From contig NZ_JBBVGR010000001.1 in assembly GCF_038148855.1 (NCBI RefSeq), forward strand, positions 434,001 to 498,000: a stretch of 64,000 nucleotides of DNA, given 5' to 3'. Both the position numbers and the translations under genes were made by a program. This DNA is from Phycobacter sedimenti (lineage in GTDB: Bacteria; Pseudomonadota; Alphaproteobacteria; Rhodobacterales; Rhodobacteraceae). This document shows, piece after piece, positions 17,434 to 26,329 of this stretch (positions are counted from its first letter, which is position 1; every line of letters starts with the position of its first letter). The notes under the pieces were generated by a model. It saw only the letters and a list, made by a program, of their open reading frames with translations, made no database searches and had not been told where the DNA came from.

Positions 17434-18981
17434 ATGTCCAAATCACCAGACGCCTTCCGCACCATCAGCGAAGTTGCGGAGTGGCTGGGGGTGCAAGCGC
17501 ATGTATTGCGCTTCTGGGAAAGCAAATTCACCCAGGTGAAGCCCATCAAAAGGGCCGGCGGTCGCAGGTATTATCGCCCCGCCGACATGCTGCTCTTGGG
17601 CGGCATTCGCAAACTGCTTCACGACGATGGCATGTCGATCAAGGAAGTTCAGGCCATCCTGCGCGATCTTGGCATCTCACACGTGTCGGAAATGTCCCAC
17701 AGCCTTGATGCGGCAGGTCCGGGCGAACAGGCCGAAGGCGCAGGCGGCGGCTCAGGGTCGTCATCAGCCGCGCCGCAGGCGCAGACGGCCCAGGCCGAAA
17801 GCGGACCGGCCGAAAGCGAACCGGCCGAAAGCGAACCAGCCGCAGAAGACGCGGGTTTCGCCGACAGCGGCGCCCCCGAGGAGATCGAGAACACCGCGTT
17901 CATGCAACCGACTTATTCGCAGAACGGGTCCGATCATGGCCCGCTGGATGCGGATCCGTCTCCGGGCGATGCGGTCTTTTCAGCGGACGAGGAGCCCGCT
18001 GCCGCGCATCAGGACGAGCCGAGCGGTGCCGTGGAGGATTTTGCGGACGCGCAATCAGACCCCCTGCCCACCCCCGATCCGGTCGGGGAGGAACCGCTCG
18101 AGGCAGCCCCGCAAGAGGATCCCGCGCCTGAGGCCGGATTTGAAGACGACGCGCTTCATCCCCAGGACACTGGGGCGCCCGATGCCCCTGTGGAGGCCGG
18201 TCTCGAGGCTGCATCCGATCCCGCGCAAGCCGAGGCCAGCCCTGAATCTGCTGAGCCTGAACAGTTCATGATGGATCTCGACAGTCCGGGGCCAATGACT
18301 CCAGCTGATGCCCCCGCGCCATCTGCACTGGCCCAGGACCTCGAGAGCACGGCGGCACCTTTCGAAGACTCTGCAGAACTGGACGCCGCTCCTCTCATGG
18401 ACGCGAACCAGGACGATGCCGCCCCCGCAGAGCTGGACGACGTAGCCCCCCTGTCGCTGGATCCGCAGAACGAGGAGTCTGCGCCACTGGAGCCAACGCC
18501 CTTTGAGACGGCTGCCGTGGATGCAGGTTCGGGCGACGATCTGGGTCAGGACCTCGCCGCAACGTCCCTTGGTGCAGATGAGTCGGATTTTGACAGCCCG
18601 CAGCTATCCGACGCTCCCCTTTCGCAGGAGGATGAGCCCGCCGAAACAGCGGACCCGACGGCAGAGCTGGAGCCGGGGCTTCCACCGGCTGACGATTTGG
18701 CCAGCGACCTGCCACAGGAAGCCTTTGCGCCCTCTTTCGATGCGGCGGCCGACCTTGCAGGTGAACCCGCGCTTGCGGCATCCGAGGATCCTGTCACAGA
18801 CGGTGCGGCGGAAGCGAAACCGCGAATCATCACCGTCGCGGATGAGGATCTTGCGGCGCAGGTCAGCCTGCGGCCCGGAATTTTCTCCATTCTCTCCCAA
18901 ACCACCGAAATCCCGCCGCATGTCCACAGCGAAGTGGCCGCCTGCGCTGCCGAGTTGCGCGCCTGGCTGGAGAGTAAATAA
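17434..18981 (+). CDS. MerR-type regulator with long acidic tail
   Basis: 515 residues. The first 75 form a MerR helix-turn-helix (ISEVAEWLGVQAHVLRFWES, then GGRRYYRPADMLLLGGIR). From about 95 to 455 the protein is an Ala, Pro, Glu and Asp-rich low-complexity stretch with small internal repeats (AESGPAESEPAESEPAAED). It ends in a short conserved-looking block (IITVADEDLAAQVSLRPGIF, then a helix) that may be a separate domain. MerR proteins near ihfA are common in this group, but their tails are usually shorter. Target and effector are unknown; no metal-binding cysteine motif is seen. Confidence 0.88.
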   Translation: MSKSPDAFRTISEVAEWLGVQAHVLRFWESKFTQVKPIKRAGGRRYYRPADMLLLGGIRKLLHDDGMSIKEVQAILRDLGISHVSEMSHSLDAAGPGEQAEGAGGGSGSSSAAPQAQTAQAESGPAESEPAESEPAAEDAGFADSGAPEEIENTAFMQPTYSQNGSDHGPLDADPSPGDAVFSADEEPAAAHQDEPSGAVEDFADAQSDPLPTPDPVGEEPLEAAPQEDPAPEAGFEDDALHPQDTGAPDAPVEAGLEAASDPAQAEASPESAEPEQFMMDLDSPGPMTPADAPAPSALAQDLESTAAPFEDSAELDAAPLMDANQDDAAPAELDDVAPLSLDPQNEESAPLEPTPFETAAVDAGSGDDLGQDLAATSLGADESDFDSPQLSDAPLSQEDEPAETADPTAELEPGLPPADDLASDLPQEAFAPSFDAAADLAGEPALAASEDPVTDGAAEAKPRIITVADEDLAAQVSLRPGIFSILSQTTEIPPHVHSEVAACAAELRAWLESK

Positions 18982-19053
18982 TTTTCCCAAGCACGGGAAA
19001 AACTTGGCAATGCCTCTTGCCCCCGCCGCCAAAACCGGTAGAAAGCGCCTCAG

Positions 19054-19130
19054 CGGGCTATAGCGCAGCCTGGTAGCGCGTCCGTCTGGGGGACGGAAGG
19101 TCGCAGGTTCGAGTCCTGCTAGCCCGACCA
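19054..19130 (+). tRNA. tRNA-Pro, anticodon GGG
   Basis: A 77-base cloverleaf with genomically encoded CCA. The acceptor pairs CGGGCTA with TAGCCCG, the anticodon arm is TCCGT-CTGGGGG-ACGGA with GGG at the anticodon, and the T-loop is GGTTCGAGTCC. It reads CCC codons. A hairpin terminator follows. Confidence 0.96.
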
Positions 19131-19172
19131 TACAAAACGCCTGGGTGTTTGCGCACCCGGGCGTTTTGTGTA
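19131..19172 (+). terminator. Rho-independent terminator of tRNA-Pro
   Basis: CAAAACGCC...GGCGTTTTG stem containing GGGTG/CACCC around a short loop, with a T-rich right arm. It begins just after the CCA end. Confidence 0.85.
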
Positions 19173-19245
19173 TCTGTAACCGGGGGTTACGGTGTTTGCC
19201 CATCGCAGCACACAGGCCCGAGCCCGGCCAGAGGGGAGAGCGGAT

Positions 19246-20325
19246 ATGACAGGTGTATTGCCCAGCCAGAGACTGGAAACCATGCTGGAGCGGGGCGAGA
19301 TCACCCTGACCGAACCACTGGTCCAGGGACAGATCCAGCCCGCCAGCCTTGATCTGCGCCTCGGGCATGTGGCTTACCGCGTGCGGGCCTCCTTCCTGTC
19401 GGGCCATGGCAATACGGTGGCTGAGCGCCTGTCGGAATTCGAAATGCATCGCATCGATCTGACCGGCGGCGCGGTTCTTGAAAAAGGCTGCGTCTACGTG
19501 GTGCCCCTGATGGAGGGGCTGGCCCTGCCGCAGGATGTCTCGGCCGTCGCCAATGCCAAAAGCTCAACCGGCAGGCTGGACCTTCTGACCCGCACCATCA
19601 CCGATGGCGGCGAGGAGTTCGACCGGATCAAACCCGGTTACACCGGCCCGCTTTATGCCGAGATCTGCCCGCGATCCTTTTCGGTACTGGTGCGTCCCGG
19701 CATGCGGCTCAACCAGATCCGCTTTCGCACCGGTCAGGCCGTCCTGAGCGATCAGGAGCTTGCCGCACTACATGCCCAAAGCCCGCTGGTGGATGGCGAA
19801 GCAATGATCGAGGACGGTCTTGGCTTTTCCGTCGATCTCCGGCTTCCGGGCAGCGATCTGGTGGGTTATCGCGCCAAGCCCCACACCGGGGTGATCGATC
19901 TGGACCGGATCGGAGAATATGATCCGCAGGACTACTGGGAAGAAGTGCGCACCACCAAGGGGCGCATCATTCTGGACCCTGGCGCTTTCTACATTCTCGT
20001 CAGCCGCGAGGCGGTGCATATCCCGCCCGCCTATGCCGCTGAAATGGCGCCCTACCTGGCCATGGTGGGGGAATTCCGGGTGCATTACGCGGGTTTTTTC
20101 GATCCCGGTTTCGGCCATGCCCCCGCCGGCGGCTCCGGCTCACGCGGGGTGCTGGAGGTGCGCTGCCACGAGGCGCCCTTCGTGCTGGAACACGGTCAGG
20201 TGGTGGGGCGGCTGGTTTATGAGCGTATGGCCGAGGTGCCGCAGCAGCTATATGGCGCGGGCATTGCCTCCAACTATCAGGGCCAGGGGCTGAAACTGTC
20301 CAAACACTTCAAGACCCCGCAGTAG
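19246..20325 (+). CDS. 2'-deoxycytidine 5'-triphosphate deaminase, two-domain form
   Basis: 359 residues from an ATG preceded by GAGGGGAG. Two consecutive dCTP-deaminase/dUTPase-fold domains are visible. The first (about 10-180) contains IQPASLDLRLG, NAKSSTGRLDLLTRTI and GYTGPLYAEI; the second (about 190-350) contains GEFRVHYAGFFDPGFG and VLEVRCHEAPFVL. Most Dcd enzymes are single-domain proteins of about 190 residues, so this is the long alphaproteobacterial form, which converts dCTP toward dUTP for thymidylate synthesis. Whether both halves are catalytic cannot be read from the sequence. Confidence 0.88.
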   Translation: MTGVLPSQRLETMLERGEITLTEPLVQGQIQPASLDLRLGHVAYRVRASFLSGHGNTVAERLSEFEMHRIDLTGGAVLEKGCVYVVPLMEGLALPQDVSAVANAKSSTGRLDLLTRTITDGGEEFDRIKPGYTGPLYAEICPRSFSVLVRPGMRLNQIRFRTGQAVLSDQELAALHAQSPLVDGEAMIEDGLGFSVDLRLPGSDLVGYRAKPHTGVIDLDRIGEYDPQDYWEEVRTTKGRIILDPGAFYILVSREAVHIPPAYAAEMAPYLAMVGEFRVHYAGFFDPGFGHAPAGGSGSRGVLEVRCHEAPFVLEHGQVVGRLVYERMAEVPQQLYGAGIASNYQGQGLKLSKHFKTPQ

Positions 20326-20349
20326 CCGCGCCAGAGGCCCTGGTCCGTT

Positions 20350-20565
20350 TCAGCGATTGTCCCGGTTGGCGCGCTTGGCGCGTCGGTCCTGCCGCATGGC
20401 GCGGATGCGCTCCCGCTCGGCACGCTCTTCGGCCTCGGCGGGCGTTTCCTGCCTCGGGCCACGTCCCCTGCCCGCAACCGCATTGATCCCGGCATCGACC
20501 CCCTTGTTGACCGCCCGCCCGACAAGCCGGCGCAGGATCATGTTGAAGATGGATTCGATGTTCAT
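20350..20565 (-). CDS. Small basic protein of unknown function
   Basis: 71 residues with an N-terminal helix (IESIFNMILRRLVGRAVNKG) and a very Arg- and Glu-rich C-terminal part likely to be helical. There is no signal peptide or membrane segment. Such proteins are seen next to scpB or dcd in Rhodobacterales, but I do not know a function. It is convergent with the deaminase gene (24 bases between stops) and lies 65 bases downstream of scpB on the same strand, so it could be the last gene of that operon. Confidence 0.65.
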   Translation of the reverse strand: MNIESIFNMILRRLVGRAVNKGVDAGINAVAGRGRGPRQETPAEAEERAERERIRAMRQDRRAKRANRDNR

Positions 20566-20630
20566 AAGTAGGCTCCACGTCTGTCAGAATGACGGATAAC
20601 GCAGGAATGGGACGATTTCTGGGCGCGCCC

Positions 20631-21299
20631 TCAGCTCTCGAACAGCTCTGGCTGATCGCCCGCCTCGTCGTCGCCCGCATCCTCGCTCCCCTGTCCCAGG
20701 GGGAAGCTGCCCGGCGGCGGGCGGCTTTCCAGGAGGCCCGCAGCACGCAGTTCCTTGAGCCCCGGAAGGTCGCGCGCGCTTTCAAGGCCGAAGTGATCGA
20801 GAAACACGGGCGTCACCACAAATGTCACGGGGCGGCCCGGTGTCATCCGGCGACGGCCAAGGCGGATCCACTCCATCTCAAGCAGCTGGTCGATGGTGCC
20901 ACGCGACACCGACACGCCGCGGATTTCCTCGATCTCGGCACGGGTTACCGGCTGGTGATAGGCGATAATGGCCAGGGTTTCGATCGCGGCGCGGCTCAGC
21001 TTGCGGGTCTCGACAACCTCTTTCTGCATAAGAAAGCCAAGGTCAGGCGCGGTGCGGATCGCCCAGGACTCCCCCACGCGCACCACCCGCACGCCGCGCC
21101 CCTCATAGCGTTTGCGCAGGTATTCCAATGCCTCGCCCGGATTGCAGCCATGGGGCATGCGCGCTTCCAGATCGCGGATCGTCACCGGCTCGGTGCTGGC
21201 GAACAGCACCGCTTCGACCATCCGCTCCTGTTCGGCCATGGGCGGGGCTTCGAACAGGCTATCGGAGCCTTCGGTCTCTGGATTACTGAAATCTTCCAT
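20631..21299 (-). CDS. scpB: Segregation and condensation protein B
   Basis: 222 residues. ScpB binds ScpA and the SMC ATPase and helps condense and segregate the chromosome. The paired winged-helix domains are recognisable from LVEAVLFAS-like text (MVEAVLFASTEPV) through AIIAYHQPVTRAEIEEIRGV and LLEMEWIRLGRR. The acidic C-terminal tail is variable in the family. The ATG shares its A with the stop codon of scpA (TGATG), so translation is coupled. Confidence 0.93.
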   Translation of the reverse strand: MEDFSNPETEGSDSLFEAPPMAEQERMVEAVLFASTEPVTIRDLEARMPHGCNPGEALEYLRKRYEGRGVRVVRVGESWAIRTAPDLGFLMQKEVVETRKLSRAAIETLAIIAYHQPVTRAEIEEIRGVSVSRGTIDQLLEMEWIRLGRRRMTPGRPVTFVVTPVFLDHFGLESARDLPGLKELRAAGLLESRPPPGSFPLGQGSEDAGDDEAGDQPELFES

Positions 21300-22096
21300 C
21301 AGGTGTCCCCATTGAGATGGCGCAACTGGATCGGCGCAAAGATCTCGCTCTGGCGCAGTTCCACCCGGCCTTCCTTCACCAGCTGCAACGAGGCGGCAAA
21401 GGTCGCCGCCGTGGCCGAGCGGCGTTTGACCGGATCGCTGTGCCAGCCGTCCGGCAGGTAGCTGAGCATGTCGGTCCAGCTGCCGGTAAATCCGATGAGG
21501 CCGCGCATACGCTCAAGTGCCTCTTCCATCGTGTAGACCGAGTCGCGATCCATCACGAAGGGGCGGAAATCGTCCCGCGTGCGGATGCGTGCATAGCCCT
21601 GCATCAGGTCCAGTAGGTTCGCACTGTAGGTCACCGTGCGGATCCGTTCCACCGTTTCGCTTTGACCGCGGGCAAAGAAATCACGGCCCAGCTGATCGCG
21701 CCCCATAAGGCGCGCGGCAGCATCCCGCATCGCCTGCAGCCGCTCCAGCTGGAAGGCCAGATGCGCCGCGAGCTCTTCACCCGACGGTCCTTCCTCTTCG
21801 GGGTCGGGCGGCAGCAGCAGGCGCGATTTCAGAAAGGCAAGCCAGGCTGCCATCACCAGGTAGTCGGCAGCCAGTTCAATCCGCAGCTCCTTGGCGCGTT
21901 CCACAAAGGAGAGGTACTGCCGCGCCAGTTCCAGCACCGAAATCCGCCGCAGGTCCACCTTTTGCGTGCGCGACAGCATGAGCAGAAGGTCGAGCGGCCC
22001 CTCATAGCCGTCGACATCGACAATCAGCGCTTCGGCGGCCAGACGGTCTTCGACCGACGGCTCATCCGGTTCCGGAAACAGGGTATCTTCAGACAT
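21299..22096 (-). CDS. scpA: Segregation and condensation protein A
   Basis: 265 residues. ScpA is the kleisin that bridges the SMC heads. The family signature YEGPLDLLLMLSRTQKVDL lies near residues 30-50, with YLVMAAWLAFLKSRLLL following; the C-terminal part is a winged-helix region. The start overlaps the end of nagZ by eight bases and the stop overlaps scpB, so nagZ-scpA-scpB form a tightly coupled unit. The chromosomal SMC gene itself is not in the window. Confidence 0.94.
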   Translation of the reverse strand: MSEDTLFPEPDEPSVEDRLAAEALIVDVDGYEGPLDLLLMLSRTQKVDLRRISVLELARQYLSFVERAKELRIELAADYLVMAAWLAFLKSRLLLPPDPEEEGPSGEELAAHLAFQLERLQAMRDAAARLMGRDQLGRDFFARGQSETVERIRTVTYSANLLDLMQGYARIRTRDDFRPFVMDRDSVYTMEEALERMRGLIGFTGSWTDMLSYLPDGWHSDPVKRRSATAATFAASLQLVKEGRVELRQSEIFAPIQLRHLNGDT

Positions 22097-23096
22097 AGAC
22101 CTTTCCGCCCATCAGGGCAGCAAGTTCGGCCTCGGCGGCCTCCATGTCAAGCGGCACAGGGGGTTTGCGCGCCTCAACGGCCTTTTCGGCGCGCTTTTGC
22201 CCGGTTTCATCCAGACGCCCGGCGGCCTCGGCCACGGCAGCACGCGTGGGCAGGTCAGCATTGCACAGAAGGACGATATCACATCCTGCGGCCCGCGATT
22301 GCTGCGCGATGTCCTGCGGCGCACCGGCAAGGGCTTTCATCGAGATGTCATCGGTCATGATCAGCCCGTCAAAGCCGATCTGTCGGCGGATCACCTCCAT
22401 CGCCGCAGGCGACAGGGTTGCAGGGCGCGCGTCCAGCGCTTCGAATACGATATGAGCCGTCATCGCCATGGGCAGATCGTTCAGGGCGCGGAACGGGGCA
22501 AAATCGGTTTCTTGCAGCTCGGCCAAAGGGGTGGTCACATGGGGCAGGTCGTGATGGCTGTCCGCTACTGCGCGACCATGGCCGGGAATGTGCTTCAGCA
22601 CCGGCACCACGCCGCCGTCAAGATGCCCCTCGGCCACCGCACGGGAGATTTCAGCGACCTCTGCCGCAGTCTCGCCATAGCAGCGGTTCTTCAGAAAAGG
22701 ATGGGTATCCGCCCCGGCGATATCTGCAAGCGGCGCACAGTTGCTGTCGATGCCGAGGGCGCGCAGCTCGTGCGAGATGAGGCGATAGCGCAGGTACATG
22801 GCGCGTGCTGCGTCCTTGCCCGCCTGCGTGGCATGGTCGAAGGGCGCCCCCCACTCGCGCGCCAAGGGGGCGCGCAGGCGCTGCACACGCCCGCCTTCCT
22901 GGTCGATGGTGATCAGACAGTCGCGCCCCACCGCCTCGCGCATATCATCGCAAAGGGCGCGGATCTGCTCGGGCGTATCGATATTGCGGGCAAACAGAAT
23001 GAAGCCGAAGGGATCCGCGTCCCGAAACAGCGCCTTTTCATCCGCTGTCAGACGCAGCCCCGTCGCATCCAGGATGGTCGCGCCAAAGCCGCTCAT
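22089..23096 (-). CDS. nagZ: Beta-N-acetylhexosaminidase
   Basis: 335 residues of glycoside hydrolase family 3. NagZ removes GlcNAc from GlcNAc-anhMurNAc muropeptides in the cytoplasm, feeding wall recycling. The family marks are KHIPGHG (168-174), DSHHD (179-183) that supplies the general acid/base, and the nucleophile region MTDD at about 247-250. An ATG at 23096 overlaps the stop of the SPOR gene (ATGA) and was chosen over one at 23117. With anmK at 3.7 kb it covers two recycling steps. Confidence 0.95.
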   Translation of the reverse strand: MSGFGATILDATGLRLTADEKALFRDADPFGFILFARNIDTPEQIRALCDDMREAVGRDCLITIDQEGGRVQRLRAPLAREWGAPFDHATQAGKDAARAMYLRYRLISHELRALGIDSNCAPLADIAGADTHPFLKNRCYGETAAEVAEISRAVAEGHLDGGVVPVLKHIPGHGRAVADSHHDLPHVTTPLAELQETDFAPFRALNDLPMAMTAHIVFEALDARPATLSPAAMEVIRRQIGFDGLIMTDDISMKALAGAPQDIAQQSRAAGCDIVLLCNADLPTRAAVAEAAGRLDETGQKRAEKAVEARKPPVPLDMEAAEAELAALMGGKVYV

Positions 23097-24349
23097 CGGG
23101 TGGTGACTGGGATACAATCCGCATTGCCCGCCACAAGGGCCGAGCAGAAGCGCCGCGCATCGGACAGGCCGTCAAAGCCCATGGCCCGCAAACGGTAGAA
23201 GGTGCGGCCACCGCTTTCGGCGCGCTGGATCACCCGTTTCTTGTCAGCCAGGTAGTCCTCGAACTGGGCATAGATGCGGTCCCATTCGGCACGGGCCACC
23301 TCGGCGCTTTCGTAGGCGCCAAGCTGCGCCAGCCGGGTGCCTGTCGGCAGGCTGTCTGCAGAGACCTCAAGCACCGTGGCGCTGGTTGCGGCAACAGCGG
23401 GGGCCTTGGCGGGGGTGAACCGGGCCGGGCGAATGCTCGGACGCAGGGAAACCTTCACCCCCGGCGCCTTGAGCAGGGCCGCAGAGGGTTGCGGGGCGGA
23501 TGCCACAGCCGCAATTTCAACGGGCTTGAGCGGCGCCGGCTGCACGATCACCGGCGCAGAGGCCGACACAGGCACCTCGGTCGCCGCGCCCGGCTTGCCT
23601 GCAGCACTCAGCGCTTCAAGCGGTGCCACCCCATCGGTCAGCTCGGCCACGAGGGCGTCGATGTCATCACTTTGATAGGTCGCCTTGGTGCCCTCGGAGA
23701 CCACTTCGCCCTGCGGCTGGGCCTGATCTGCCCTGTCCTGTTCCACCAGTTGGGCCAGTTCCGACATCGGCCGGTCGTCCTCTGTCAGCTCGATCGGCTG
23801 CGGCGCCAGCACCAGACGGTCGGCGGGATCCTCGGCACTTCCCGTGGCGGCCACCGCATTGACGGCAAGGCCCTGATGATCAGCGGGACGGCCGCCCGGA
23901 TTCTCGGGTTGAATCCGCATCGGCCCCTCGACCGCGCGCACGACAGGCACGCCACTCACATCACGCATCACCAGCTTGTAGCCCCAGACGCCGATGCCAA
24001 CGACGAGCGCCAGGGACGCCACGGCCCCCAGAACGCCTGCCAGGCGACCAAAGCGGCCCTGCCCGGCTTCTTCAAACTCATCGACACCATCGTATCCATA
24101 GTCATCCGCGCCGTAGGTATCGGCCTGTGACGGATCAAAGCCCCCGTAGCCCTGCGATGCGGGCTCGACCTCGGGCGCAGCATAATGAGACTGCGTCTGC
24201 ACGAAAGACTGATGCGCGGGAGCCGACAGCGGGGGCTCGGGCGCCACAAAGGTTTGCCGCTGATAGTGAACACCGCCCGAAGCCGCGCCCTGGGCGACTC
24301 CGCTCTGGTCATAGGTCTGGCGGGCGCCAGCCTGCGTAAAATACGCCAT
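23093..24349 (-). CDS. SPOR-domain membrane protein
   Basis: 418 residues. A cytosolic Tyr/Gln-rich N-terminus of about 95 residues leads to one transmembrane segment (LAGVLGAVASLALVVGIGVW), then a long Pro/Ala-rich periplasmic linker and a C-terminal SPOR domain (TRLAQLGAYESAEVARAEW to the end). SPOR domains bind denuded peptidoglycan at the division site, so the protein probably acts in cell division or envelope remodelling. The ATG at 24349 was preferred to one at 24382. It is translationally coupled to nagZ and follows argS by about 95 bases. Confidence 0.85.
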   Translation of the reverse strand: MAYFTQAGARQTYDQSGVAQGAASGGVHYQRQTFVAPEPPLSAPAHQSFVQTQSHYAAPEVEPASQGYGGFDPSQADTYGADDYGYDGVDEFEEAGQGRFGRLAGVLGAVASLALVVGIGVWGYKLVMRDVSGVPVVRAVEGPMRIQPENPGGRPADHQGLAVNAVAATGSAEDPADRLVLAPQPIELTEDDRPMSELAQLVEQDRADQAQPQGEVVSEGTKATYQSDDIDALVAELTDGVAPLEALSAAGKPGAATEVPVSASAPVIVQPAPLKPVEIAAVASAPQPSAALLKAPGVKVSLRPSIRPARFTPAKAPAVAATSATVLEVSADSLPTGTRLAQLGAYESAEVARAEWDRIYAQFEDYLADKKRVIQRAESGGRTFYRLRAMGFDGLSDARRFCSALVAGNADCIPVTTR

Positions 24350-24443
24350 TATCCGCCTCACTGCCCATTTGACGCAGCGCATCAGGGGCGCTGCGTGTCA
24401 GGGTCTCTTGAACTGCCTCGTTCCGGCGGCCTGTGCGTGTTTT

Positions 24444-26189
24444 TTATCGCATCTCTTCCGCCGGGGTCACGCCTAGAATACCAAGACCTGCGGAAATGAC
24501 AATGGAAACGGCCCGCGCAAGCGCCAAATTGGCATGTGTTGCCGTTTGGCTGCTCTCATTAACAAATCGTAAACCTTTGTCACTTTTCCCAAGGTGGTAG
24601 AGCCCGTGCAGATCCGAGGCCAGATCGTAGAGATAAAAGGCGATGCGGTGCGGCTCGTTGCTGCGGGCGGCGATCTCGACCAGACGGGGCCATTCGGCCA
24701 GCTTGCGCGCCACCGTCTGTTGCGCCGGATCGGCCAGCAATGACAGATCCGCGCCCTTCAATGTAGCGTCATCGGTTGCAATGCCAGCCTCCTGCGCCTT
24801 GCGCAGGGTCGAACAGATGCGGGCATTGGCGTATTGCACGTAAAAGACGGGGTTGTCCTTGGACTGCTCCAGCGCCTTGTCGAGATCGAAATCGAAGCCC
24901 TGATCGTTCTTGCGTGTGAGCAGCATGAAGCGGGTCACATCCGGGCCAACGGCCTCGACCACATCGCGCAGGGTCACGAATGTCCCTGCCCGCTTGGACA
25001 TCTTGAATTCCTGACCGTCCTTGAACAGCTTCACCAGCTGGCACAGCTTGATGTCCAGCGGCACCTTGCCGTCGGACAGCGCCGAAACCGCCGCCTTCAT
25101 GCGTTTGACATAGCCGCCGTGGTCGGCGCCGAAGATGTCGATCAGCATGTCAAAGCCGCGGCTCACCTTGTCAAAGTGGTAGGCGATGTCGGGCGCGAAA
25201 TAGGTCCAGGAGCCGTCGGATTTCTTCACCGGGCGATCCACGTCATCACCGTGTTCGGTGGATTTGAACAGCGTCTGCTCGCGCGGCTCCCAATCATCGG
25301 GCTTCTTGCCCTTGGGCGGCTCCAGCACGCCCTGATAGATCAGACCCTTGGCATCAAGGCTTTCCAGAGCCGCCTCGATACGGCCCGTGCCATAAAGGGA
25401 TTTCTCCGAAAAGAAGACGTCCATTTCGATGCCAAGAAGTTTCAGATCCTCGCGGATGAGATCCATCATCGCATCGGTGGCGAAATCGCGCACCTCCTCA
25501 AGCCAGACCTCTTCACCCTTGCCGACATAGGCATCGCCCACCTTGGCCTTCAGCGCCTCGCCCACCTCGATCAGATAGTCGCCGGGATAGGTGCCGTCCT
25601 CAAAGGCGACCTCCTGCCCGTGTGCCTCAAGGTAGCGCAGGTAGACCGAGCGGGCCAGCACATCGACCTGCCCGCCGCCATCGTTGATATAATACTCGCG
25701 GGTGACGTCATAGCCCGCATAGGCCAGAAGGGAGGCCAGCGCATCGCCGAAGACCGCGCCGCGGGTGTGACCGACGTGAAGGGGGCCGGTCGGGTTGGCC
25801 GAGACATATTCCACGTTGACCCGCTTGCCCGCGCCCATGTCCGAGCGACCATACGACAGGCCGCTTTCCAGCACCGAGGCCAGCACGCCCTGCCAGACCC
25901 CTTCTGCCAGACGCAGGTTCAGGAAGCCGGGACCTGCGACCTCGGCTGAGGTGATGCGCGCGTCTTTTGCCAGATGAGCAGCCAGCGCCTCGGCGATGTC
26001 GCGGGGTTGTGCCTTGGCCGGTTTGGCCAGCACCATGGCGGCATTGGTGGCCATATCCCCATGGAGCGGATCGCGGGGCGGTTCCACCGCGACATTCTCA
26101 AAGGAAAGCCCCTCGGGCAGGATGCCTTCGGCGGTGAGCGCATCAAGGCTGTCGATCACGAGCGAGCGGATATCGGAAAAGAGGTTCAT
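24444..26189 (-). CDS. argS: Arginyl-tRNA synthetase
   Basis: 581 residues, normal for bacterial ArgRS. The N-terminal additional domain (NVAVEPPRDPLHGDMATNAA) is followed by the class I HIGH motif as HVGHTRG at 128-134, and the KMSKS loop appears as KMSKRAG near residue 385. The C-terminal DALR anticodon-binding domain begins around 440 and ends with LARAVSIVISAGLGILGV. It heads the cluster argS-SPOR-nagZ-scpA-scpB on the minus strand. Confidence 0.97.
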   Translation of the reverse strand: MNLFSDIRSLVIDSLDALTAEGILPEGLSFENVAVEPPRDPLHGDMATNAAMVLAKPAKAQPRDIAEALAAHLAKDARITSAEVAGPGFLNLRLAEGVWQGVLASVLESGLSYGRSDMGAGKRVNVEYVSANPTGPLHVGHTRGAVFGDALASLLAYAGYDVTREYYINDGGGQVDVLARSVYLRYLEAHGQEVAFEDGTYPGDYLIEVGEALKAKVGDAYVGKGEEVWLEEVRDFATDAMMDLIREDLKLLGIEMDVFFSEKSLYGTGRIEAALESLDAKGLIYQGVLEPPKGKKPDDWEPREQTLFKSTEHGDDVDRPVKKSDGSWTYFAPDIAYHFDKVSRGFDMLIDIFGADHGGYVKRMKAAVSALSDGKVPLDIKLCQLVKLFKDGQEFKMSKRAGTFVTLRDVVEAVGPDVTRFMLLTRKNDQGFDFDLDKALEQSKDNPVFYVQYANARICSTLRKAQEAGIATDDATLKGADLSLLADPAQQTVARKLAEWPRLVEIAARSNEPHRIAFYLYDLASDLHGLYHLGKSDKGLRFVNESSQTATHANLALARAVSIVISAGLGILGVTPAEEMR

Positions 26190-26329
26190 ATCGGGCGTCC
26201 TATTGGTTTGCTTAGCGGATACCCACGCCCGCGCGCCCGGTCAACCAGATCGCGCAGCGCAGCGGTCCTGAGCGCAGGGTTTTGAGGCCCATACAAGCCC
26301 CTGCGGCCCGCCCCGCCCGTGCACCGCGC

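Noticed and set aside
24834..25949. 371-codon plus-strand frame within argS
   Set aside because: Antisense of argS; His/Ala-rich text typical of antisense of a high-GC gene.
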